Source of the DNA: Rhizophagus clarus
Lineage: Eukaryota; Glomeromycota; Glomeromycetes; Glomerales; Glomeraceae
Assembly: GCA_015698045.1 (NCBI GenBank)
Contig: BLAL01000262.1
Coordinates: 250,501 to 314,500 of the forward strand
Direction: 5' to 3'
Length of the DNA stretch: 64,000 nucleotides
Part shown: one piece after another, positions 23,179-32,104 of the stretch
How the letters are laid out: each line of letters begins with the position of its first letter
Position numbering within the stretch: position 1 is the stretch's first letter
Position numbers and translations under genes: made by a program
The notes under the pieces: model-generated
What the model was told of the DNA's origin: nothing
Database searches by the model: none
What the model saw: only the letters and a program-made list of their open reading frames with translations

Positions 23179-23845
23179 CGAATTATCGAAACGAATATTT
23201 TATTTATAAATCATCATAAAATGAAAACGGATAGACAGGGTGAAAACGGTGATATTTATATCAATTTTTGAATAAGCTTTATTCTCTTTTTTAAGAATTA
23301 TATTTCGATTTTTACATGTAAAAAAATAATCATATGTAAAAAATTTATTATAAGCATTATAAGTCAAATGAAAATAAAAAAAGGATAACGAACGTCACAT
23401 TACTTTAATGAATTTCATTTAATTTTACATAAAAAGTTAAATTTATATTTGATATGTTTTTTATTTTCGAATTTTTTTTTTTGGACGTAATTACATATTT
23501 AGTCGCTAGAATCTTTTTTCTTGGGAAAAGGTCATTTTGCGCTATCCCAATTTTGTTATAATTAGAATGAGCTAACCTTATGTATTTGAACTTACGATCT
23601 TTAGATTATTATTATTTTTTTTTTTTTTTTTATGTTGAGTACATTTAAATTATAAATTAGTAAAAGGTTATGACAAGCACAATCATGCGGTAATTTTAAT
23701 TATAATAGAATATAGATTAATATAAATAATTATTTAAAGTTAATTGATATTTATTAAGTATTTCAAATGAATTGTAATAATTAAATAAGTCTCTTTTTGA
23801 TTGTTTAAAAGGTTAAACTAATTTCGAAATACAAGAATTATGTCG

Positions 23846-23877
<32 letters not shown>

Positions 23878-26247
23878 AAATGAAAAAAAATGAATAATTG
23901 CGATATAATTTATATATTGTTCTTTTTTAATAAAATTGACGAATTCATCGAAGATATATCCGTTTAAATCTTGGCGTTAAGTAAATACATATGAAATTTT
24001 CAGATTTCTAAATGTAATTTTATTGTTTTTTACTTTTATTGTCGGCATGAAGTAGGGAATACCAGAAATCTTGCGTCATGTTGCTTGTCCTTTGTAATTT
24101 GATGATTTTCTAGCAATAGATATGCATATGCATATGCTCTATCCTATTCCATGCTTATTTTGTGCCTTATGCATTATGCTCTCAACAATAAAATAATTGT
24201 TGGGTATAAACCGAAATACGCCATTGCGTAAATATTTTCTTACTTTGTATACCAATTTCGGGACAACTGTCATAATAATAATGAAAAAATTAGTACAAAA
24301 TTTTAAACTATACGTCGCTTCGGTAGATATAATTTTATTTTCTTGGTGTAACCAGATCTTAAAAAACTTTAATTTTGTGAACTTGAGATAGAGTACAAAA
24401 AAAAAACTCCTTATCCGTCATTTAAGACAATACCATTTAAATATCAATATTGTTACGATATCATTTTTGATATTGTAACAATATCAAAAATGAGATCTTA
24501 TCAATATCGTTTAACTTTTTTAATGATTTATAAAGTCGTTAAAAAGGCAATAATTTAAGCTATTTATCGATACGAAATTATTAACGATTTAATAATTTTA
24601 CTAATCACAAAGTAATATTTATTAGTCGTTGGAGATAATTTATAACAAAAAATTCAAATTACAAGTTTCTTTTGCGAAGTGATTAGAAAATACTTATATA
24701 TAATACATAATTAGTACTATATATAATTAAATAATCATGGTAAAAAATTAAGAGTATATTTGATTGATTTTTACAAAAACGTTCAGAAGATTTAAATCTT
24801 TATTGTAATACCAGGTTAGGTAAATTTATTAAGATTGTACTTTTCGTTATTAGTCAGTATAAGCATTGATTTATGGAATTAACAGCTACTTCGGAAGCAA
24901 GTTTAGCAGTGATAATTGTTAAATTCGTTGATTTATTTTTGTTCTTTAAATGTTTTTTGCTATTACTTGATGTGAATTCGACGGGGACTTGACGAGATAA
25001 AAAAATTAAAGTACATTTATAATGAATCGGAACGAACGATTTATATTGTATTAAAGTGAATATGATTATTGTTTTAATGAACGTAAGTGTATAAAATTTA
25101 TTTTAATTTATTCATTTTATTTTATTATATTTTTTTTTTTTTTTTTTTTTTGTCATTATACAATAATTTTTTTTCCGCTGCGCATGTGCAAATTTATTAG
25201 AAAAAAATATCAAAAAATATACAAAGGTATGTAAGACTAACTAATATTATTAATTTATACACCATGTGTCATTCCTGTGTGGCCAGTTTGATAATAAGTC
25301 TATTTATATTTAAATATTAAAAAACTAGGGTAATTGAACAATGCATTCAAAGGTAAAATCATCGTTCAAATGCTATACAGTATTAATGAACTTTCTTAGA
25401 TATAATATAATATCCCTGTAGTCTTGTGCTGCTAGATCAAAGGAACTAACCTACTTATTATATTAATTTTATTATGATATTTTCTTTATATATTAAGATC
25501 ATTATTCGTGAAAGGTTTTTTTCATAAAATATTTATAATTATAACGTAAGAAAGCCAAGTACTAGTAGTCTTCCCAAATCACAAACTAGAGTAGATATAA
25601 AATTGATCCGCGAAAAATTTTGATTAACCGCAAATGAACGATTCTGTCTGGCGATATATCATTATGGGTTTAATAAATAGTTTAATAAAAAAAAACTGAA
25701 ATTTGTTTCTAAGCATATATTTTAGTCGCATTGACATTGGTTTGATTCATCGTAAACTTTACTTTGCGAACTTTGATCCCTTCAGTTACCTTAATTCTTA
25801 ATCCTCTTCTCCCTTCTTTATTCTAATCCCTTTACTATTCACTTGCTCTATTCCCTTACTCCAATCATCTGACCTTGAGAATAATAACATTCATTTATTA
25901 TTGTTCTATAATGACCAGCGGTCATATCGCCAAAATCATATGATATAATCCGTCTATCGGCCTGTCATTCAAACCAATCAGAATTATTATGATTTTAATA
26001 CGCATAATATTTCATACAATCTGATAGAATGGCCAATTGAACAATATTTAGATGGATTGAACAAAATGATTTTATTGAACATATCATTTAATTATTTTTT
26101 TTCCTTGTAAGGTTTAATTTACATTATCAGTTATATCATATGTTAACATATAATATTATCATCGTTATCCTATTGAATGATTCAATTAATGTTGAATAGA
26201 AAATATGAGTTTCAAATTTTTGCACGAATAGGTATAAATAAAGTTAA
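23179..26247. other. Intergenic, AT-rich, nothing coding
   Basis: It contains a long T/A palindrome (about 23846-23880), a perfect hairpin (24462-24492), T runs near 25130-25150 and CATATGCATATG-like words near 24121-24140. No gene was recognised. Confidence 0.45.
24462..24492. repeat. Perfect hairpin
   Basis: CATTTTTGATATTG, loop TAA, then CAATATCAAAAATG: a 14-bp perfect stem with a 3-base loop, set among further copies of the word GATATTG/CAATATC. It could be a tiny foldback transposon relic. Without a GC-rich stem and T run on one strand it does not look like a terminator. Confidence 0.8.
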
Positions 26248-26571
26248 ATGATGTCGATGCACGGCGAACGCCTTTAATAAAAGCCTAAAATTTCTTGCGA
26301 GGTAAAATATGCATACGGCCGAAATATCGCATTAATATTATTGATATAAGTAGTAATTGATTTAAAAAACGATTGATCTACCAAACTTACTAAAAATGGA
26401 TATATGATTAAAACTTCGAAACGTTAAGGGTGAAATCAATAATGAAACAATGTAAATGCATATGAAAAGGAGATATTAGTGAAAGGTAAGGTACATAATA
26501 AGAAAACAATGTAAAATTATGCGAAATGTTGATTTTCTATGATGGATAATCGATAATTTAAACGCCCAAAA

Positions 26572-26597
26572 TTCGTTTGTTCTATTTATTATAAATA
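26572..26597 (+). promoter_or_regulatory. Promoter of CaaX peptide gene 1: HMG-like site plus TATA box
   Basis: TTCGTTTGTTC (26572-26582) is followed by TATAAATA (26590-26597), about 160 bp before the ATG. The pair is conserved at 28720-28745 in unit three. The first block contains the inverse of AACAAA, the core bound by sequence-specific HMG factors. Confidence 0.5.
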
Positions 26598-26756
26598 TGC
26601 CTTGATTCCTCCTCGTACCATTTTCTACATCAAATCAATAAAGTTCAAAGAACAAAAAAAAAAAAAAAAAATCGATCAATTCAAAGAAATCAATCAAATT
26701 AATCAAATCAATTCTCAAAAAATTATCTCTCAAACAAATATTAAATTTAATCGAAA

Positions 26757-26849
26757 ATGAATCCAACCACTACTAAACCAGTTGTTATTGTTGTTTCCGG
26801 AATAACAGAAGACTCTCTCAAACCTACGAATCAATGTTCTATAATGTAA
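26757..26849 (+). CDS. Candidate farnesylated peptide pheromone precursor, copy 1 (CaaX CSIM)
   Basis: A 30-codon frame: MNPTTTKPVVIVVS, GITEDSLKPTNQ, then CSIM and TAA. It ends in Cys-Ser-Ile-Met, a canonical CaaX box; Met at the last position is favoured by protein farnesyltransferase. Short precursors of about 30-60 residues with a CaaX end are the form of a-factor and basidiomycete lipopeptide pheromones. Established route for those: farnesylation of Cys, removal of the last three residues, carboxymethylation, N-terminal trimming, export. The ATG sits in a good context (GAAAATGA), and no splice acceptor precedes it, so it is not obviously the last exon of a Ras-like gene. Against copy 3, the last ten codons differ only by three synonymous third-position changes and the only length change is six bases in frame, which supports translation. 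Alternatives: another small prenylated protein, or a chance frame. Confidence 0.6.
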   Translation: MNPTTTKPVVIVVSGITEDSLKPTNQCSIM

Positions 26850-27752
26850 ACGCTTCAAAAAAGCTCTTTTCTGGAGGATTACACAAACGATTTCACATAA
26901 TTTTGGCTTGGTGCTACTTTTATGGTTTAAATGATTTTACGAAATCGTCAATTAAATTCTTTTATTAATAACTTATTTTTATTTTTAAAATTTTGTAAGA
27001 AGAATATTTGTAATTTATTAGTTTTATGAATATCAGTTTGATTTTAATATTTGTATATAATTTTATTTAATTTAAAATTTTAAACCAATAAATTGAATTT
27101 TTTAATTTTTACTTAAAAATAAATTTTGAATGATTTTAATTATATATTAAATTTTTTATAAATTATCCGATCATCCTATTTTAATGCATATGATAACTGT
27201 ATATCCTGTTGCACTATATGTAAGATGAGAAATACAGGAGCTCTACAAATACTTTCATAACAGAAAGTTGAAAATTTCAACGTAGAAGTACCTCGTACGT
27301 ACGCATTGGCGCCGGTTTCATGAATTTAGTTTTTATTGCAAACTTTTCATTGAATATTTTCGTTATTGGTTATAAACTTTTCGTTAAAAAAAAAAAATGA
27401 TACTAAATAGCTCTTTAAGATTGTCTAATATACGATTCAAAGAAAAGAATGAATTTGATCATATTCTTTCAAAAAACCAATAGCGTAAAAAAATTTCCCC
27501 TTAAAAAAGGATCACAAAAGTTGGTGTTATGCACAAGTAATATGACATCAATGCACGGGATGATTGTCGTACATACATACAATAGTAAAATAAGCTACTA
27601 CATACTGTATATTTGAAACACTAAGAGGGGAAATTTAATAATGAAACAATGCATAGTGCGTTGAAAAAAAAAAAAAAATGAAAATAAGGTACATAAGAAA
27701 AACCACAATTTCTATAATGAGCAATGATGTAATAACTTTCAAGTACATAAAA

Positions 27753-27763
27753 TTCTTTGTTTC
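27753..27763 (+). promoter_or_regulatory. TR-box-like HMG site in unit 2
   Basis: TTCTTTGTTTC matches the TR-box consensus TTCTTTGTTY bound by the fission-yeast mating HMG factor Ste11. In this unit the TATA box next to it is missing. Confidence 0.4.
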
Positions 27764-27840
27764 GTTCACATCAAATAACAAAAAAGGAAATAATTAATCG
27801 AAGTAAGATAATTCTATAAATCTTTTTCTCAAATAAAATA

Positions 27841-27915
27841 CAAAATCAAATCACAATTGTTATTATTGTTGCTTCCGCCGAAGCAATAATTATTGACCAG
27901 TGCTGTTATGGATAT
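27841..27915 (+). pseudogene. Decayed CaaX peptide gene, middle copy
   Basis: The sequence aligns with copies 1 and 3 (AATTGTTATTATTGTTGCTT, then CCGCCGAAGCAATAA, then CCAGTGCTGTTATGG) but the ATG and the first codons are deleted, in-frame stops are present, and the CSIM end is replaced by TGCTGTTATGG. The TATA box of this unit is also gone. It shows that the array once had three copies. Confidence 0.55.
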
Positions 27916-28719
27916 TTATTTAAAATCACTTCTTAATGGTTTTATAGAACCAATCAACTAAAAAATAATTCTTGTGTATTGAAAAATTTTGCAAAAAATT
28001 TGTATTTTTGAGTATAATTCAATATAATCTTATTTTTAAATAAAATAAAAAGAAAATATCTTTTTTTTTTAGTTTACATCACGAGCATTTATTAAATGCG
28101 TGACAAGCATCCGCTGCTGTATCTCATACAAATATTTAAACAAGAAATGATAATATGCTAAAATTGTGCCTTAAAATATTAAAAATAATGATTTTTCTTT
28201 TTTCCTGCACACCACAATAGAAATTGGCATATAATATGATACGACAAATAAAAGAAGCTAAATAATCTTTATGCTACGAATTTTTTTATCAAAATAAGGG
28301 AAAAAATTATTTACAATATTAACTAACAGATTTTTTTTCATCAAAATAAATAAATAAATAATCAATTTTGAGTATTATTCGTTGTAGAAAAATTTTCGAA
28401 TTTTATTTGGCTAAATGAAACAAACCGCAGTTAACCAATAATCACCCCCTTAAAATGCCTATAAAGGTTAAACAAAATAGATCATTTACGCCTAGAATCA
28501 TCCATGCGTAGTACTTTACTTAATCACGTACAAGAATGATTGTCCAACGCACAATAGCAATCTAGACTACCTAAATATGGCATACATATTGTACATGAAA
28601 CATTAATGGGAGAATAATTAAAATAATGCACGAGAAGAGAATTAAATTACAGATAATGAGAATAATATAAAGTTGAAGATAATCTATGCTTTTAATAATG
28701 TAAACTTTAAAAACCTAAA

Positions 28720-28745
28720 TTCTTTTGTTCGATTTATTATAAATA
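28720..28745 (+). promoter_or_regulatory. Promoter of CaaX peptide gene 2: HMG-like site plus TATA box
   Basis: TTCTTTTGTTC (28720-28730) then TATAAATA (28738-28745), about 135 bp before the ATG at 28876. Inverted, the first block reads GAACAAAAGAA, which contains the AACAAA core of HMG factors and is one base longer than a TR-box. Confidence 0.5.
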
Positions 28746-28875
28746 TATCTCGATTTCTCCTTGTAAAGGTCCTTCATCAAATAACAAAAAATTAAAAATC
28801 AAGAAAAAAAAAAAAAATAAATCAAACAAATCAAAACTAATAACCTTTTCAAATAAAATACAAAATCTACTCAAA

Positions 28876-28974
28876 ATGAAACCAACAACTATCACTTCTA
28901 AACCAATTGTTATCGTCACTTCCGAAGCAACAGAAAATCCTCTCAAACCCACAAATCAATGCTCTATAATGTAA
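28876..28974 (+). CDS. Candidate farnesylated peptide pheromone precursor, copy 2 (CaaX CSIM)
   Basis: A 32-codon frame: MKPTTITSKPIVIVTS, EATENPLKPTNQ, CSIM, TAA. Compared with the gene at 26757 it has two extra codons near the N-terminus, several replacements in the middle, and an identical C-terminal LKPTNQCSIM. If processed like a-factor, the mature form would be a short peptide ending in a farnesylated, methylated Cys after ...KPTNQ. There is no signal peptide, as expected for a prenylated pheromone exported by an ABC transporter. The ATG context is CAAAATGA. The sequence just after the stop is only weakly alike between copies (GCTTGGTGCTACT against GCCTGGCGCTACT), while the last ten codons differ at only three third positions. 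Confidence 0.6.
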   Translation: MKPTTITSKPIVIVTSEATENPLKPTNQCSIM

Positions 28975-29040
28975 ATGCTAATTGCCAATTCAAACTTCAC
29001 GGCCTGGCGCTACTACACGAAGATTCAAGTCCTCTTAACG

Positions 29041-29965
29041 TCTATAAGACAATTATTTATTATATTTATTCAATTTTACATATTTTTCTCAACCATTAAT
29101 TTATGTATTGTACTTGCTTGTAAAATATTTTATTTTCACTCTTTAAAAAAAATGTGTATAATAAAATGAAATTTTGAAAATTTTTTATTATCCCAATTAT
29201 AAATTGTTCATATTGATCAATATCTGAAATGTTGTGTGTGATATCAATGTTTATAAACTTCCATATCTCATTAATTTGACCTGTTGAAGTATCTTTAAAC
29301 CCAATACATTTAACGATTGGAGTACAACAATAAAATTGAAAACTATAAACATAGTGTATAAAAAAAAAATATTAGTATTTTTTTTTTTTATTTAGCCAAA
29401 CTTCAGATTCACTATTTCTATAAATGACATTGAATGTTATTGTCCGAAACATAGCTCGGAACTTTCATGCACTCAAGGTCATGTAATGTCTGCCAATCAA
29501 ATTTTTGGATCAGGTGTGACAACAATAGAATGATCACGTGATTGTGACGCTATACTCTGAATAACAAAATTTTCTCACTTTCTCGCATGAAGAAATTGAA
29601 GATGTATTATTGCAAATTCTTTTGGTTTTGTCTCGTCAGATTATGTGCAAATTTTAACAATCTAATCTCAGAAAAGTATAGCAATTTGGCGTTGTTGCCA
29701 TTGTTGTTTCGATAATTTTTTTAATAATAATAGATTGTATGCTTCATAGACGAAACAGAACAGGACACTGTTAAATACTCATTATTGAAGATTGAGAAAA
29801 CCGACTTTTAAGGTAAAAAACTAAATAAAAAAAATTCAAACGTACCAAATCAGGGTCACTTTTAATATGGGCCGTTGTGAAAAGATGTGCCTCACTCAAA
29901 AGGAAAGGATTTACGCCAATATAGGTACCACGTGACTAAATTCTTCGTTTATGATGATCATAATA
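29041..29965. other. Intergenic, nothing recognised
   Basis: No open frame with coding character. The stretch 29820-29945 is a little less AT-rich (around GGGCCGTTGTG) but no RNA gene, promoter or repeat could be assigned. Confidence 0.45.
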
Positions 29966-30585
29966 CAGTGTTGGACAAAAAAAAATGAGAATCAAAACGT
30001 CGGCCATACACATTCAATTTTTATCATAAATCACGTGATTTTTTTTATTTTAAAGCCAAAAACCATATAATTTTATTAAAAAAAAATTAATAGGGTATAC
30101 GTTCCCCATTTTTTCCAATAATTAGTTCACAACGTCGTTTCATCGATTTTGAAAAATTGATTAGAACGGTATTTGGGATATTTTCCCACTCCTCCGCCAT
30201 AAATCGTTCCAAATCATCAAGATTTTTTGACATTCGTTTCTCTACCTTGCCCTTTACAATTGACCACAAATTCTCTATGGGGTTCAAATATGGACTGTTC
30301 GATGGCCACTCTAAAACTACAAGAAAATTTTCTTGGAGGAAGGCTTTTACAAGTCGACTTGTGTGCTTGGGGTCATTGTCTTTTTGAAAGCGCCAATGAC
30401 CCCCAAGCATCTGGAACATCTCAGGAGCATGTCTACGAAGAATTTCCACATAAAATTCAGCATTCATGATTCGTTTGAAACAAAATAGACTAGTTTTTCC
30501 ACTTGCACAGAAGCCATAATTTTTGTACGACCTTTTGGCATACGCCGAACCGGTCTCTCCCCTTTGTACCAACGTTTTACGGTAT

Positions 30586-31402
30586 CATCAGGGAGTTTTT
30601 GCCGGTTAAAATCCGCAGAGAAATCCATGTGGAACTATCACGATTCACGAAACGTTCGAGGTCGTTACACGTGGATTAATATCAGGTGATTTGTAAAATA
30701 CTACTGTATTGTGTTATATATATATTTAATATAATTATATTTAGTTCGCATATAAAAATAAAAATAAAAATAAAAATAAATATAATTATATTTATTTTTA
30801 CTCGCCTTAGGAACTGAACCGAATACCTTGACTCATAATATTAATATCAGGTGATTTGTAAAAATACTGCTATATTGTGTTACATATATATATTTAATAT
30901 AATTATATTTATTTTTACTCACCTTAGGAACTGAACCGAATACCTTGAATCATAATATTAATATATCATATCTCACGAACTAACCACTATATTATTTGGT
31001 TTTTTTTTAATAGTTATTTTATATTTATTCTTGAACCGCATAAAAAAAAATTTATAATATTAAAAAAGACAACAAATATTTGTTCTATATTTTAAATAAA
31101 TATTTTAATTTGTGTAATTTGTGTTAATGTATCTTTAACTAGCACTATTTAATAATTTCTTGAATTCCGCAGTAATTCCGCGAGGGAATCCCACATGTTT
31201 CGTTAGAGAATTCTACGGATTCTGATTAAATTTTATTATACACGGAAATCTCGGAAATCTCGGAAATCCACATAATTCTTTTATGAAATACGTGGTTTTG
31301 TGTGGAAACCTATCCACAAAATTCGATGTATAGAATTCCACATGTTTCCAAACTAACCTACGTGGTTTTACGTGAACCGATCTACCTAAAAATTTCCTGA
31401 TG
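30586..31402. mobile_element. 817-bp TIR element inserted in the Tc1 transposase
   Basis: The ends are inverted: CATCAGGGAGTTTTTG on the left and, read inverted, CATCAGGAAATTTTTA on the right. It is flanked by a 2-bp AT on each side (84-85 and 403-404 relative to 30500 and 31000). Removing the element and one AT joins the Tc1 reading frame exactly as ..FRN-TVKRW.., so the boundaries are well supported. It has no transposase. The interior contains SINE-like sequence and a duplicated segment, and its outer parts match the short copy at 6905-7034. Confidence 0.8.
30675..30995 (-). repeat. tRNA-derived SINE remnant with tandem duplication
   Basis: Two direct copies lie at 30675-30837 and 30838-30959, each running from ATTAATATCAGGTGATTTGT to GAACTGAACCGAATACCTTG. 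On the minus strand the second copy is preceded (30995-30960) by AATATAGTGGTTAGTTCGTG, which resembles the 5' part of tRNA-Asp/Glu with an A box (TAGTGGTTAG). It is followed at the right distance by CGGTTCAGTTCC, close to a B box (GGTTCGANTCC). The first copy keeps only the B-box part. The tail is AT-rich with an (AAAATA)n run. This pattern indicates a tRNA-derived SINE, partly duplicated, inside the TIR element. Confidence 0.5.
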
Positions 31403-31936
31403 ATTCCTGAAAAGCTGGAATGCTGTTTCATCTGTAAACATGGTTTTATTCCATCGGTCATTGATATGTTGACATGCCCACTCTATCCGTCTTATTTTAT
31501 GTGCTTCAGTAAGCATTGGTGCTGCTTTTGGTAGTCTTTTTAAATAGCCAACACTTGAAAGGTGCCTTCCAACGGTTCTATATGATGCTTTAATACCTAC
31601 ATTTTCCAGTTTCTTGCCAAGGTTCTTGTAGATAGAGAGCTGTCATGTCTCACATATTGGCTAAGTACACGGGATGCGCTTGCAGTAATCTTTTTTTGTT
31701 GACCATTGCCTCCAGCATGCTCTAATGAACCACTTTCTTTTATTTTTTTCGATTTTTCTATAAACTGTAGATGGTGGGACCTTCGTAAGCTTATGTAGTT
31801 TTTTAGTTGGTTTTTGTCATTGCGCAAGATTTTGTATGGAAATTTTTTTTGTGAAGAAAAGTGCGTTGGTAACCATAAACATGATGTTTATTATAGTACA
31901 AAAACTCTATTTTTGGTTAATCACATTTTGGTCATC

Positions 31937-31966
31937 ATGATCATATGATCATGATCATATGATCAT
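31937..31966. repeat. Perfect 30-bp palindrome
   Basis: ATGATCATATGATCA followed by its own reverse complement, TGATCATATGATCAT. It lies just outside the Tc1 coding end and before the promoter of the gene at 32105, and is built from GATC/CATATG words. Confidence 0.9.
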
Positions 31967-31982
31967 CCTTTACTTTTTTTTT

Positions 31983-31990
31983 TATAAATA
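31983..31990 (+). promoter_or_regulatory. TATA box
   Basis: TATAAATA about 115 bp before the ATG at 32105, followed by an A-rich leader. Confidence 0.45.
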
Positions 31991-32104
31991 GCGGTCGAAT
32001 TTCTTTTTAAAAAAAAAAAAAAAAAAAAAACAAAAATAAAAATAAATAAAATAAAATACATATCAACTTTTAACTTCACTACAAATACCTTTTATCATTA
32101 AACT

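Larger units (their letters stand above)
26248..29040 (+). repeat. Tandem array of three diverged units carrying CaaX peptide genes
   Basis: Three units begin near 26248, 27541 and 28497. Each shows in the same order: a word like GATGCACGG or CAATGCACGGGATGATTG; GAAACRYTAAGRG-type block (26417, 27615, 28596) followed by AATAATGAAACAATG or a variant; an AAATTC(K)TTTGTTC block; CATCAAATAAC or CATCAAATCAA; an A run; CTCAAAYAAAATAC or CTCAAACAAATA; and the peptide region. Units one and three keep an intact 30- or 32-codon frame; unit two has lost its start. This is local duplication of a whole gene with its promoter. Confidence 0.75.
29966..31830 (-). mobile_element. Tc1/mariner DNA transposon, broken and interrupted
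   Basis: The transposase runs on the minus strand. The N-terminal part (31827 downwards) has the helix-turn-helix region (SLEHAGGNGQQKKITASASR, then SSLSTRTLA), a one-base frame change, then KKLENVGIKASYRTVGRHLS and LTEAHKIRRIEWACQHINDR, and the first catalytic Asp in FTDETAFQLFRN. An 817-bp element interrupts it at that point. The frame resumes as TVKRWYKGERPVRRMPKGRT, shifts again, and ends with IMNAEFYVEILRRHAPEM, the second Asp in DNDPKHTSRLV and the third acidic residue in SPYLNPIENLW (30087-30510). All three catalytic acids of the DDE family can be seen. The left end is TA followed by CAGTGTTGGACAAA (29964-29979), a typical Tc1 terminus. No matching right end was found. The copy cannot make a working transposase. 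Confidence 0.88.

Noticed and set aside
24462-24492. Transcription terminator hairpin
   Set aside because: The stem is AT-rich, there is no gene next to it, and hairpin terminators are not the norm in fungal nuclear genes.
26757-28974. CaaX frames as last exons of Ras/Rho-like GTPases
   Set aside because: No splice acceptor lies just before either ATG, a TATA box stands 135-170 bp upstream in both units, and no GTPase motifs were found upstream.
26248-29040. CRISPR-like or satellite array
   Set aside because: The units are over 950 bp long, diverged, and contain a promoter and a reading frame; this is gene duplication.
30675-30995. A functional tRNA gene
   Set aside because: The acceptor and anticodon stems do not pair and the anticodon loop region is AT-rich; only A- and B-box likeness remains, which fits a SINE.
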